From assembly GCA_038087015.1 (NCBI GenBank), contig JASBNA010000002.1, forward strand, positions 1,922,001 to 1,986,000: a DNA stretch of 64,000 bases, read 5' to 3'. Shown here piece after piece: positions 45,964-58,902 of the stretch; position 1 is the first letter of the stretch, and the number at the start of each line of letters is the position of its first letter. The position numbers and the translations under genes are program-made. This stretch comes from Cerrena zonata (taxonomy: Eukaryota; Basidiomycota; Agaricomycetes; Polyporales; Cerrenaceae). Below the pieces are notes generated by a model. It searched no databases and was not told where the DNA came from. It saw only the letters and a program-made list of their open reading frames with translations.

Positions 45964-48900
45964 ATGCAAGTCGATATGGACATCGACGAATCACGAGATG
46001 CAGGTGAATCTTACCCTGGTCCCGTTCACACGCTGTAATACTAAACAAACGCATCCTTTCAAACAGAGATGGAACCACTATCGCCGGATGTTGCTCTGGC
46101 TCATCGCCTTACAAACCGTCTAAGAAAAGAGAGGGACGACGCCCTAAGGCACTACGACTTTCTTAAAATGGAGATGAAGTTCAAAGTCGAGTCTCTCGAG
46201 AAGGAGCTTCGGGATACAGAAGCTTATGCTAAATCTCTGGAAAATCGTACACCTATTCCTTCGAACGAGTACTCCTCTACTTCTTTGTACCCATTCCGAC
46301 AGGCAGCACTTGTTTCTTCTCTGGTCCTTCACCATATACAAGGCGAAATGCAATGGCAACAAGACGAATTGATGTCCACCGGAGAGTCTCTACTCACAAC
46401 GGAATGGAAACTACGACAGGCCGAGGGACGACTACAGTCTAAGGATGGTGCACTGGAGACCTTACAAAAGGATAATGCCTCACTACAGGAGCAGCTCGAT
46501 GCTACAGAGGAAGAACTCTCCGCCAGTCGAAACCAAGTTCGGGATCTTACTTCACGTATCGCGTCCTTGGAGCAAATGACAGAGAGGGAGAAGAGGTCTC
46601 ATGAAGACATCGGAAGTTCGCTTGCAACAGTGGAGGCAGAACTCGAGGATGTTTCTCGAAATCTTGCAAATGCGGAATCTAGTCGCGATTCGCTTGCTCT
46701 GCAAGTAACACATCTAGAACAAGATCTCGAGAAGACCCAGGCAGAACTACACCATGCTGAAGCTCGCTACAGTGAACTCCAAGCCCAACAATTATCGACC
46801 ATGTCTTCGTCCGGTGTCACTCGCTCCCTTCGCGATCAGATCCTCGAACTCGAGCAGCGCATTCTTCGCCGAACGGAACAGATTGGCCTGCATCAACATG
46901 ACATTAAGCGTCTCGAGGCCAACCTCCGACTGCAAGAGGATCGCGTTACGGAGATGACTGCAGAACTCGAGGTTGCCGATAGGGAAAGAGAGGCCATGAT
47001 TGAAGACTGCGAGAGCACGAGGGAGCAAAGAAACGAAACTTTGAAGAAGTGCGAAGAACTAGAGGAGAGCTTGGAGGCGATGGAGGGACGAGTTGGACAG
47101 TTGGAGGGGCAGAGGGATCTCGAAGTACAGTCACTGGTGGAAGTTATCATGAAGGGGGCTTCCATGCGGAGGACGGCATCTAAGGCAATGCTTTCCTCGT
47201 TGTCGCGGCATGCTCAAGCAGAGTCCCAGGCTCAGTCCCATCTCCATGCGGTGGATTCATCCAGTTCAGAAACCCATTCGGAGATCAAACGACTTCAGGA
47301 AATTGTCGAAGAGAAGAACTGTGCTTTGCAGGCTCTGGAGAGCGAACGGGACAAAGCTGTCGCTAATGCTCGCACCGCCTCTGAGTCTCTTCAGACCGCT
47401 CACGTCAATTCTCGAGCAACTACCACACGGTTCGACGATCTCCGAGACGAGAACAGCTCACTGCAGAAAGAGATTGCGCATTTACGAACCGATCTTCAGA
47501 GCAAAGAGAATGAACTTTTCTCTCTCCAGCAAGAATACGAGTCCTGGAAACTTCGGGATGCCGAGAGGAAAGCTGACGATAGATCTCGGTTTGAGGTTCG
47601 GATCGAGAAACTTGAAGAGGAGTGCAAGACCCTTCACGAGACCTACGGAGACTTAGAGAGACGTCATGCTGAGACTAGCGAAGAGCTTAAGCGAGCCAAC
47701 GAGCAAGTTGATGAGTATGTCTTGTCAACTTCCAAACGGGACACTCTAGAAAGGGAACTTCGCAACGACTCGGAAACCCTTCGACAGAGATACGAACAAG
47801 AGACCAAACAGCTTCAGGACGAGTTGGCCATCGCGCGGGCTGATCTCGAAGACGCCAAACAGCAGCACGTTGATCTCGAAAACTCGCATCAGGAAACCCT
47901 CGAAGAGATATCTCGTGCTAAGGAGGCTATCGAAACGCAGTTGAAGTCCGCAACCAGCAGGCTCAATGCTACCCTTCAAGCTGAGGGCGAACTCGGTACT
48001 GTTCGTGCTCAATACGAAGAGCAAGTCAAGGACCTCGAAGAGCGATTGAACATGGCTTCCAACGATGTCGATTCTATTTCGCAAGACCGTGACCAGGTTC
48101 AAGAGAAGTATGAGCAATCATCCCAGAAGCTCCGCGACGTCGAGTTCCAGCTTACAGAGCTTCGTAACCGTTACGATTCGGGGGTCAAGGATCTGCGTGA
48201 ACGCTTGGCTAAGGCATCAGCGGACTTGGAACTAGCTTTGCAGGGTCAGTCAGAACGCGATGCTACCCTTCGATCAACTATCCAACGCCTGGAGGAGGAA
48301 GCTACAGTTTCGTCTCAGAAGCAGGTTTCATTGGACGCCGAAGTGATAACACTCCGCGAGCAGGCTGCTCATCTTGACACTAAGCTGGCCGCACTCTCCG
48401 GAGAACGAGAAACCCTGTCGAAGGAGTACGACGAGTTGAAGACTCAACACGAGCGCATCCTCCAAGAGCTATCAAACAGCAAAGCCAACGGAGATGACCA
48501 TCTTGTTCACCTTACCCAAGAAGTTGACAGCTCCGCGCAAATCTAAAGACTCAAACCGAAACTTGTCAACGTTTGGAAGAAGAGCGCTCACAAGCTATCG
48601 AGCGAAGTGAACAGGCACACCAGGCGCAGCACGAGTTGGGAGAACAGCTAGAGGGATTATCGTCTCAGCTACAGGAGACTAGTGCCTTACTCCAGAAATC
48701 GAAGGTGTTCGAACAACAACTTCAGGAGAGCATGACTGAGCTCGAAGCCCAGGTTCAGAAGTCTCTGTCCATGCAACGATATCAAGAAAGCCAAATCCAA
48801 GAACGGTAAGTCATCCGAAACCCATATGGAAATGTCTAAGCTGAAGCTGGATCTTACTCAGTGAGGGTGAAGTGGCGGCTCTCCAAGAGAAGCTTCATCT

Positions 48901-50040
48901 ATTCCAAACTACCCTTCAGCAGACGGAGCAAGCTACCAAAGCTGCAGAGGTTAAGTTCACATTCCAGATATCCCAGGATGAACAGACCATTGCCGGTCTT
49001 CGTCGAGAGATTGTATCTTTGCGAGGCAATGGCGCGTTACAGCAAACTGTCACCGAACTTCGAGAGAAGAATGAGGAGATGGAACAACTGTTACGAGCGA
49101 AATGCTTGGAAATTGAAGATAACGATGATCGATTCATCGAGTAAGTTACATATCTTCTCGCGTTTACTTCTGTGGTATTCACCATTCTGCTAGGTTGATC
49201 AAAGAGAAGAAGAAACTCAACTCAAAAGTCGAGTCCCTTACTCGTAAGGTCACAAACCTTCAGGCGAAACTCGCTGCAGTCCCCGCACCCGCGCCTCCAT
49301 CCACATCAGCACCCACACCTGTGCCTGTACCTACCTCTTCACATGCTGCACCCGCACCCGCGCTATCTTCATCTCTACACGCCTCATCTTCCAAGGCACC
49401 ACCTCCGACCTTCACACGCACACCGTCAACGCCTAGTAGTTCACGATCCCGCACAACCTCAGGGCCATCGGTGTTTTCCAGATCAAAAACACCAGAACCT
49501 AAGATACCCCCTCCACCCGTTTTCAGACCACGTACTCCCGAATCTAAACGTCTCCCAGCGATACCAGCTCAAACGAATTCGCCTCCTCCTGCAACTATGT
49601 ACACCTCATCTTCCTCTACATCGTCGGGTAAGAAACGACGTGCACCGGATGACTTCGACGAATGTGAAGGCCTTCCACCCCAAGTCTTCACCAGTGATAG
49701 TATGCCAAGTCACGATAACGAGGCGTTCACTCCACGAGTCCGTCGAGCCTTGAACAGCGTCCGAACGGGCTTTACTCCTGTTAGGGGAAGTGGACTAGGC
49801 AGCCGACCGAATCCGAACCAGCTTTCTCCTCGGCGAGCTACTACTGGTTCACCAATGATAGCTGATGTCACAAACAGCCCTCGTGGTCGCAAGCACAGTG
49901 AGAACCCTGCGGACAAGGCATCGAAACGTAGCGGCTGGCTGGGTAAGATGCGTGGTGGTCAAGGGACAAGATCAACAAATGCTCTATCTCGACCAGTGTT
50001 CGAGAGACCACAAAATCAGGGAGCAGGACCAGCTAGGTGA
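45964..50040 (+). CDS. Large coiled-coil protein with disordered Pro/Ser-rich tail
   Basis: Five exons (45964-46003, 46067-48504, 48549-48805, 48862-49140, 49194-50040) give 1,286 residues under the model used. Nearly all of residues 20-1010 is heptad-like coiled coil rich in Glu, Gln, Leu and Arg (for example LEKELRDTEAYAKSLENR). The last 270 residues are disordered (PAPAPPSTSAPTPVPVP), with R-x-x-TP segments such as FTPVRGSG and ending near SGWLGKMRGGQG. I recognise no named family; a structural, cytoskeletal or kinetochore/spindle role is conceivable. At 48505-48548 the frame changes. I modelled a 44-bp intron with a weak GTTCAC donor and AAG acceptor, but a one-base indel would also explain it. 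Confidence 0.75.
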
Positions 50041-50563
50041 TGATGACATGTTTTCGTTTGTTAGCATCTGTTATAGTTTTGACACTATCGTATCTACCCA
50101 CATCTGTATTTCTATGCATTGAGCTGTTTATCATATTGTCAGTTACTTGCGATTCCTACTTTGTTATTTGTGAGGGTTGGATTATAATAATATACCAATC
50201 AGTTATTTCAGGTCAGAGCTTTCGCTTGCAAGTGCAGTTGTTACAATGTCTAGAAGTTAAGCGTCGAGAGAGCTATGACGTAGTGCCATGCACTCTGTCT
50301 TCATTTTCGGTCACATTGTCGTACAATTATTCAATCTTCTTTATCTCCCTGCCTTAAGACAATATATATATATATCGATTTTAAGAGACTAGGTTAGTGT
50401 ATGTCACAGTGCCGCTATACTGAAGGTCTACGTCGATCACATGTGAACCCGCAGCTGTAGTGGTCGTTCAGCTCCTCTCAAGCACACTTGGCAACAACAA
50501 ACCCTATCACCTACCACAACACTCTCGCCATCCCCTCCATCTAGCTCACCTTTGTTGCCTTCG
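50041..50563. other. Intergenic, AT-rich
   Basis: 3' region of the coiled-coil gene and promoter of the tomosyn-like gene. It includes a short (TA)n run at about 50361-50375. No gene is visible. Confidence 0.4.
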
Positions 50564-53500
50564 ATGTTCTCTAGACACGAAGGGAAGGTCTTCGTCGACC
50601 TCTCTGCCGAATTGAACGACGAATCTGATTGGAAACCTGGTATCCTGAGGAATTTAAGCCACTACATCGATGTTTCTAGTCTTGCCTATGAACCTATTGC
50701 TGGCCTGCTAGCCATTGGTATGTATTTGATAGCTTGAATTAGCCTCTAACCTGCTTCATGGAAACTTCAGGTACCAGTCATGGCTCTATACATATATTTG
50801 GTTCACCTGGCGTGGACATACGATTGGAGGTCTCTGAGCGTACAAAAGTGAAATTACTACAATTCTCGCCCTCAGCCCTAAAGCTTCTATGCGTTGGTAC
50901 GCTTGTTCAACTTAGTTGCGTAAGTCTTGTTGCTTAGCATGTTCTAGACGACCATGAACGACTTCATATATGGGACTTGACCTCGCCTGGCAGACCCAAG
51001 CTACAAAAGATTACAAACTCTCGGCATCCTATAAAGTACTCTTCATATTCAACCTTAACTTATCATCCTAGGTTGACCATTCCTGATCTATAGTGCTCTA
51101 TCGTTGTCTCCATCGCATACACATGTGTGTAACCACTTGCCGGCTGCTGCCTGGAATCATTGACACCCTCCCCGTAGGCCTTCATTGCACTGTCAAACGG
51201 TGAAGTGAAGACATATGATTTACTCTGCGCGTGGTATTCGCCATACACGATACCTAACCAATGGTCTCTGTATGAAGAGAAGATGTCTGCCACAGGCATG
51301 CCCGGTTTTAATGAGCCCGGATCGTACGTATATTTAATTTCTTCCCGGACCAATCCATTGACCCTTCATAAAAGCCAGATGCCCTTTGATGTAGTCGTAC
51401 ACCCCCGCGACCTCAACATGATTTTTATTGTTTACGGTGGTGAGTATGAGTTGAAGTGCCTATTATAATGACGTTGCTAAACCTTCGATAGGCGGTGTGG
51501 TCTTGTATAATCTTGTATGTGTGGAGCATTTGATAATTTCTGTCGTATTCCCCCTCACTCTAGTTATTAGACAGAGCAAAAGGTGTTAAGAACCTTTGAG
51601 CTCATTCTACCACCGGGTGCACCAGGTGGTGCAGGGTACAATAGTCCTGTATGTATAACCACCTTATTTCTCTCTCAGCGCGACACTTAGCGTTTGGCTA
51701 GGATCTCATGACACACAGACGACCTTCTGTGACCGCTTTTGCCATTCACCCGGCAGGTCACTTCTTTGCAACAGGTCATGTTGACGGCTCCATCGCCTTC
51801 TGGGCACTTGATGACGAGGACAAGCCCTTGATTGTGAGAACTCTAGATGAAGTTGACGTGCATGTCGTGGATGCTGCCAAGTTAGATGAGGTAATGTCGT
51901 CTCCAGACAAATCAACGCCCATGGACCGGGAGCCTATATTCAAACTCGCCTGGAGCGGATACTCTAACTCTACTGACCCTCGTGGAGGTGATACAACTTT
52001 GACAATACTTGGAGGGACGAACGCCAATGAATCTCCTGGTGTTACCGTCATCCTGTTCCCCGCCTTCAACCCCACGGAGGTGCCTAATTCACTAGAGACA
52101 CAACACACTTTACCTCCTCAAGTCAGAAGGGCAATGAAACAATCTCTAGATCCCAAGGACGCACATATCTACTATACCAAGGGTATCATTCAGGACTTTT
52201 TCCTACTCCCAAAGGAGAGTCCTCATTTCTCCGGGACTTTCGACCCGACTGCCATTATACTGGTATACGACTCTGCGAGAGATGCACGAGCAACAGAAGC
52301 ATACCAATTCCCTCCGCCATCATTCGTGTCACCTTCTCCACCACCAGCTGAGACTAACCCTGTCGAAGCTGATACCCAAGCGGATCCTGTTACTGACAAT
52401 GCAGCGAGTAGCGGCGAAAATGAGGACAAGGACCCTCTTGCGGACGAGCTTGCAGACACTCTTCTCTCTATGGTCTTAACGGATGACGACCCAAAACAAC
52501 TACAGTTACCAACATCACTTTGGAGTGGCGTTGCAGGTGGAACTCTCTATACCTTGGACAAGCACGCGTTTGAAAGTCTAATGAATCAAGATGAAACCAA
52601 CAACGTACATGGTTTCCCCCTACGAGGCGGTGTCGCCTGGGTGGAAGATACAGAGCAACAGATGAAACTAATGAAGGTATAGTGTCACTCTTCAAACATA
52701 CTTTCAGAATTTGTCGTTGAACAACACGCCTCAGGTACAACCCAATCGTGTCTTGATTACCTACCACCGAGATTTGATTGTTCGATTCCAAGACCTGACT
52801 GCTAAGCTACTTGTCAGTTCCGAAACGTCGCCCTTAACTTCGTCCTTCCCAAACCCGATACCTCATCTTGCAATCGACCTGACCCCGGTTCTGTCAGAAC
52901 CAGCCATTGCAACACGTACCTCTCCAAGATTTTTCGACGAAGCACGAATCCAATATGTTCAACTTGCTACGGAATGCTTGGAATGTGGTATCGTACTCCA
53001 AACCGGAGAGGTTGTGATATACCGATTGGACCACGGAGAGGCTTCATCCACCTCACAAACTGTTCTCGAAGACAAGGAGTTGATTGGTCTATCCCATATA
53101 GTCCCACAAACAGGTCACAAATATCGACCCGCGTTTATGTTCATGTCTGGGCGAGGACCAATGTCCGCTTTTGCGCTGTCGGACATCGGATTCCTCGCAT
53201 CGGCATACGATGATGGCTCATTATTCATTGTCGATATGCGCGGGCCCAGAGTTATTCTTCGTGACACTTCTGGGACTAAGGAAGAGCATCGCTCACTGTT
53301 CCACGGGCCTGAGGCAAATCCAGTAGTTTCCTTGACGTGGACAGTGACAGGGACGAGTGTCGGTGCGTTCCTTTCTGTTTCCGTTTTCCGTTTTCAGTAA
53401 ACATCTTAACCCCGGTGTAGATCATACGCCGAGGATTCTTTTGATCGCTGTTCGAGCGTCGAGTGCAACAACCATACACACTGTTCTTCGATCACAAACT

Positions 53501-54811
53501 GGCGCGTGGTCTATCAAGACCCCTCCAGAAAAGACAGAAGCTGCACCACATCCGTTACCGGGAGGTTCAATTGTCATTAATACCAAAGGATATCCCTGTA
53601 GAGCGGACCGAAATGGCTTGACTGTTTCCTTGACACCTCCTACAGACCCTTCCGAGTTTAAGCGAAGCATATGGATCACAGCAGGCTCGAAGGGTGCCCG
53701 TTGTGTCGCTGATGTGACTGGTGAGAAATTGGGCAGGACGGAGTGGGGAAGCAAAATTGGAAAAGTAGAGCAAGTGGAAGTAATACGAAAGAATGGTCAG
53801 TTGCTACTCCTATTTCGTATGGTTTGGACCCATGATGAAATACATAACTGACTGCATTTTTCCTAGCTGCGACCGTTTTGGTTGCCTATACGGACCGAAG
53901 GCAGGCTGTGGTGTACTCTCTACCTTTCTTGGAACATTTGCATACGCTACAGATGGTGCAGACGTCTGCAGAGTACGTTTTTAGCTCTTCCGCAGCTCCT
54001 ACGGGTGGAGCGACGTTTTGTTTAACCTTTCATTACAGATTACTTTCGACAGATGGTACAGGAGATTACATCGAGTGGGTTCGACATCTTCCATCGGGCT
54101 TAATTAACCTGGCCAAGTACGGGACCCTGTTCGACATTCGACGTTCAGCACCATATGCTTCCCCCGATGTTATTCTTGCGGATGAGACCCGCACGGTGCC
54201 TCCGCAGCCGCAGCCTGTATCGATTGGGCCTGCTTCTGTGTTAAGTTCTTGGTGGGGTATCATCACCAGTAATACCATGACTGGAGAACAAATCGACACA
54301 TTGTGTGAGTTTCCGAAGATTTCTGACACGATTCCACCTGGTGGCTTAAAAATGTAAAATGGGGTTCCTGATTGCATACGCTTATAGTGGCTGGGCCCGA
54401 TAGGCCTGTACCCCAAAGCTACCAGAGACCAAAGCCGCATGCCATAGGTGAAGGGCCCGGGTCATCCACTTCGATAAACTCTGCTGCAAATAACGCTCGG
54501 TATATCGCGTCTTCTGCTTCCAGTGCTGCCAACGGCCTATACAATCGCCTCGGAGCCGCAATGGCAGAAAGAGGGTATGTAAAGTTACGAACTCTGGGAA
54601 GACATGTATACTCAAACTCACATGACTGTTCTTGCTAGAGAGATGCTTGGCCAGCTGCAGGAGTCATTTGACTCTTTGGAACAAGGAAGCAGGAAGATGT
54701 TGGCGCAGGTATAACTTTCTTTCGGTAACTTTCTTTGACAAAGCTGATTGGCATGTCTAGACCAAGACCATGGCTGCACAACAAACTGCGAAGGGCTGGT
54801 TCGGTTTCTGA
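50564..54811 (+). CDS. Tomosyn/Sro7 (lethal giant larvae) family exocytosis regulator with R-SNARE-like tail
   Basis: Sixteen exons give 1,122 residues: 50564-50717, 50771-50896, 50948-51035, 51094-51124, 51178-51323, 51375-51439, 51492-51514, 51571-51648, 51702-52676, 52735-53362, 53421-53795, 53867-53972, 54039-54304, 54388-54574, 54639-54708 and 54761-54811. The N-terminal WD-type propeller shows HGSIHIFGSPGVDIRLE, RLHIWDLTSPGRP, DVVVHPRDLNMIFIVYGGG and HFFATGHVDGSIAFWALDD. The second propeller includes QPNRVLITYHRDLIVRFQD. The C-terminus is a VAMP-like helix (AERGEMLGQLQESFDSLEQG ... TAKGWFGF) with Arg where R-SNAREs have their zero-layer residue. The family binds the plasma-membrane SNARE Sec9 and regulates polarised secretion. 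Several acceptors are AAG or lie past in-frame stops; all phases agree. Confidence 0.88.
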
Positions 54812-54905
54812 TATACATCGTAAGCTATTTCTGTATACACTTCTCATCGCACATGGTCTTTGTATCATACAATGTCACGTCATATACCTACCATACTGGT
54901 ACATA

Positions 54906-55816
54906 TCAATTCTTCCCCGCATCGGAACTGACAAACATCGACGTGATTCCGGCGGTGATCTTCTTCCTTTGTTCGTTGAGCATTCCAAAGAAACCATCAC
55001 TGCTGTCTGTCTCTCGCTTATGGTCCCATTCTTCAGTGTGGCGGGTGACCTTATGGGAATTGTTGGTCTCCAACGTGAGGAGAGAATTGACTATCTAAGA
55101 TCGTAACATATGTAGCTTAGACTGCAGTGGTTGATTGATATGGTGCTGCCATACCTTGGTGGGAGAGGAAGCCTTCGGATCCCGGAAATAAGCGACATCT
55201 TGGTCAATGAGAATTATGCTCTTGGGAACAGAAGCAGGGTTCTCGAGTAGGCGGAACCGTGGAATTTCTGCGCGAGGAAATAGCTATAGGCCACATGAAC
55301 CTGGCGGGTCAGTTGCGTTTTTCTATGACGACATTATATTCGCACCTTCGCTAAGCCATTGAATTGGGCCTTAATAGACTCAAGACCTTCAGCAATTCCA
55401 ATGGGATCATGGAAGGTGGCATCATTGGAATAGATGCTGTATGCGCTCTGTTGAGTTATTTAGTGACCCCCGGGCCGCCAAGGTAAAACGACAACGCCAT
55501 ACCTGAGAAGGACTGGAGGTATATAGCTAATGGCAGTACCTATTAGTATTGTCGCATGCAATTAGAATATGAGATTAAATACCTGTTTCAGGCCGTCGAG
55601 AATACTTTCTTCGTGAGCCTCGGGTTGCCGCTCCCCTAACGATTTGGATTCGTGGGGCACCAATCCCGCTGCATTCTTGGCTTCGGGATCATTCAAAGGC
55701 ATCCTATAAATAGTTGTAGAGCAGAACCCAACGCGTTGTGATCGAAAACTCAATGATGTAGCTTGTACTGTGAATAAGAGACTCCGTGTGGGAGTTGAGA
55801 GCAGCTTAGCCAACAT
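54906..55816 (-). CDS. NTF2-like (SnoaL-type) small mitochondrial protein
   Basis: Four firm exons (55583-55816, 55346-55447, 55155-55283, 54906-55094), all phase 0, give about 217 residues. The start (MLAKLLSTPTRSLLFTVQAT) looks like a mitochondrial presequence. The core reads IYSNDATFHDPIGIAEGLESIKAQF, LFPRAEIPRFRLLENP and IILIDQDVAYFRDPKASSPTK, a pattern of basidiomycete NTF2-like proteins whose roles are unknown to me. The tail is VTRHTEEWDHKRETDSSDGF. Between exons 1 and 2 I removed 135 bp as one intron; a short extra exon inside it is possible, since relatives have about ten residues more here. The stop is 94 bp from that of the convergent tomosyn gene. Confidence 0.65.
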
Positions 55817-57156
55817 TTAGTAGGTGTAGCGTAGAGAATCGTATATGTATTTCCTGCTGTGGATACATGTCAACAACGTCAACGTCCTCCTCGTCATTGT
55901 GGACGTCGCGGTCGTCGATGGTGAGCTGATGACACAGTAAGCAAACTCACGTATCTCCTTTCCTGTAGCCGCCGGTATCATATTCGGACTCCGACACGAG
56001 ACGCTGTGCAGTGACAGCGTTGTCGAGTGCCACTCGTTTCAAGCTTTCCAGCAAGTTGGAGTTGTGGTCTTGCCCAATTTTTTTCCCTTCTCCATCTGCT
56101 TAGGCACTCTGGTTCCTCTGAATTATGTCGCCACATGCTTCATTGCGCTAAAATCTATCCAATTTAAGCGGGATAGCTGCGCTATTTTTACACAAAATGA
56201 CGGGCTATGTTGAGTCCCAGGCTTTGCACATGACTTCTTTGGTGGTTCTCAAGAGTGCAAGTATAACCATACGGTACGTTTGCAGCACGTCTACCTCAAG
56301 TCTACCTTGTCTTTTGGTGAAAGTGCGAAATCTCTATTACCTCGTAACGTTTAATGAATTTTGAACCGAAGAACACATTCTTACTGTTCAGAGGATGGCC
56401 TGGTAAGTATCGTGCATTCATTTCTAAGTTGCAGTTCGTAGGTGCTGATTATTTTTAACCTTCGACAGCAGTTATACTCGTGATCCTGTCTCATTCAAAC
56501 GTATTTTGACGATGGAGCACGCGGTATACAGTGATATACAGCACCTTGCGTGTACTGCTTCGCACCATTTGCATCATCTCGCTCACGAAGATCGCCGTAT
56601 CTTGAGTTCTGTCACGAAGGTTCTAGTTTCATCTCGGATCGTCGCTTGTAATTGACTTACTTATCAGACCCGGGCATGATGCTTTTTGGTACTGCGGGGG
56701 TATCAGGTAAGCATATATTCAACTTTAACAGAGATAACCCCCCTCAAATTCGTTTTAAGTGTGGGAAACCTGCACTATCTGGTATTATGCTTTGCCTCGT
56801 TCTCCCGAGCCACATGCTTCATTGCAAATGCTGTTGGAACTGGGGCTCCAGAGGTATCCAGGTGGTCTTGTCAGAGCTTTTCACACCCATCAACCGAGTT
56901 TCTGACCGTGGTATCGACAAATCCGTCCGTTCCGCGTGCGATAGATCGGTATTATTCAGAAAGCAACTGGCAGGAACCGAATCTCAACTCCGGTATCCAA
57001 CTTCCTGCTTCCTGTTATATGCGATGAGATCACGACGAGTGTGACCATGCTGCATCTGCAACACCACCAAGTATAGTTCAGTCGCCATCCGAGAAGCAAT
57101 ATGCCATCATGAATCTATTTTTATCCTCTCATCCTTCTCTATCTCCATCTCCACAG
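55817..57156. other. 1.3-kb intergenic region
   Basis: I found no gene I can support. Two overlapping open frames of 113 and 130 codons at 56652-57044 (upper strand) have no family resemblance and could be a decayed gene or chance. The rest is AT-rich, with short GATATACAG-type direct repeats near 56524. Confidence 0.4.
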
Positions 57157-57163
57157 TATAAAA
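57157..57163 (+). promoter_or_regulatory. TATA box for aspartic protease paralog 1
   Basis: TATAAAA lies 66-72 bp before the ATG, after a pyrimidine-rich stretch. This is a strong fungal core promoter, as expected for a secreted enzyme. Confidence 0.65.
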
Positions 57164-57228
57164 GGCTTGTCCAGTAAGTCATGGTTCTGCAGTGACCAGC
57201 TTCCCTCGTCAGCTATCATCTCTTCGCA

Positions 57229-58902
57229 ATGTTCGGATCCGGCTTCATTGCTACCCTCACCCTCGCCATTGCTGTGGCCGCGAACCCCTTGGTTCAGGTT
57301 CGCGACACGCCCGTGACTCTCTCCATTGCGAAGCGTTTCAACTTTACCGGCTCTGCTACCCTTATCGAGCATGACCAGGCTCGAGCAGCGGCACTCCGAA
57401 AGTTGGCTGAGACTAAGCTCAGTGGTAACCTCGATGAGCGAGCGGTAATCTCCGTACCCGTAACTAACGGTCTTGTTGATTACACTGCCAATGTACAGTA
57501 GATCATCCTTTTTTCATTGAATTTGGTATTAATATCTTTATTTCTATTCAGGTTGGCGTTGGTTCACCCGCCACTACTTGTAAGTGGTATACACTTCCTT
57601 GTTACACATTTTTCTGATAACTCCTAGACTCCCTCTTGATCGACACCGGTAGTTCAAATACATGGGTCGGTGCCGGCAAGGCATACGTCCGTACATCCAC
57701 CTCTACACAAACTACCAACCGTGTGGTGAGTGCTGTCATAAATACACTTTGTCACAATCATATTAACCATTAGTGGTAGTCTGTTACCTATGGTTCCGGT
57801 TCATTCTCTGGCAACGAGTTCACCGACACCGTTTCCCTCGGCAGTGGCTTGACCATTACACGCCAGTCGATCGGTGTTGCCACTAGGTCCACTGGTTTCA
57901 GCGGTGTCGATGGTATTCTTGGGTTAGTTTTCAACCCTAATGATCTTGGTACCCTTCTCATTCCATTGTTAGCATTGGTCCCGTCGACCTCACCACGGGT
58001 ACCCTTTCGCCTGGTACCACCACTGCAATCCCCACCGGTATGTGACTAACAGTAACTATCATTATTCGATCTTCGTCCTGATTATAGCCATCCCCGCAGT
58101 AACCGACAATCTCTTCTCTCAGGGAACTATCACGCAGAACCTTCTGTCGGTTTCCTTTGAGCCCACTAACTCCGAGTCGTCCACCAACGGCGAGTTGACC
58201 TTCGGAGGAACCGACTCTTCCAAGTTCACCGGTTCTATCACCTTCGCGTAAGTTGTAAGGTGTTACCTGGTCAAACAACCGCTCACGACTTCCCTATCAG
58301 CCCGATCACTCGTACTTCTCCTGCTTCTGAGTTCTGGGGTATTGACCAGACAATCCGTTACGGTGCATCGACCTCGATTCTTACCTCAACTGCTGGTATT
58401 GTCGACACCGGCACCACTCTCACCTTGATTGCTACTGGTACGCTCTTTTTATAGCTGGATATTGAACAAATCCTAATATCAGGAACAGATGCTCTCACAC
58501 GATACCAACGAGCAACCGGCGCCGTCCTCGATAACGCCACCGGTTTGCTCCGTCTTACCACCGCCCAATTCGCAAGCTTGCAGAGCTTGTTCTTCACCAT
58601 CGGCGGTACCACCTTTGAACTCACTGCCAATGCTCAGGCATGGCCTGTACGTATAGCAGTGTCTAACATCATTTTGACTCATGAGCTAAAATAATCTTCT
58701 ACAGCGTAACTTGAACACTGCTATTGGTGGCAACGCCAACAGCGTGTACCTCATTGTGGGTGACCTCGGAACCCCCACTGGTGAAGGTCTCGACTTCATC
58801 AACGGCATGACCTTCCTCGAGCGTTTCTACTCTGTCTTCGATACCGCCAACCGCCGTGTCGGTCTCGCCACCACCTCTTTCACTCACGCCACCACCAACT
58901 AA
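57229..58902 (+). CDS. Secreted aspartic protease, polyporopepsin type (family A1), paralog 1
   Basis: Nine exons (57229-57492, 57552-57579, 57628-57725, 57780-57922, 57973-58037, 58100-58247, 58301-58437, 58489-58646, 58705-58902) give 412 residues. A signal peptide (FIATLTLAIAVAANP) and a propeptide of about 70 residues precede the mature enzyme. Both catalytic aspartates are visible: LLIDTGSSNTWVGA and GIVDTGTTLTL. The flap is VTYGSGSFSG. The C-terminus, FLERFYSVFDTANRRVGLATT, is the usual A1 ending. The enzyme cleaves extracellular protein at acid pH, for nutrition. It is intact and has a TATA box. Confidence 0.93.

Noticed and set aside
49343..49753. 136-codon frame, His/Pro/Leu-rich
   Set aside because: It is a shifted reading of the Pro/Ala/Ser-rich tail of the coiled-coil gene.
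55503..55539. Possible extra exon of the NTF2-like gene
   Set aside because: It has splice-like ends but its phase does not fit the following exon with a proper donor. It is left inside a 135-bp intron, with the doubt recorded.
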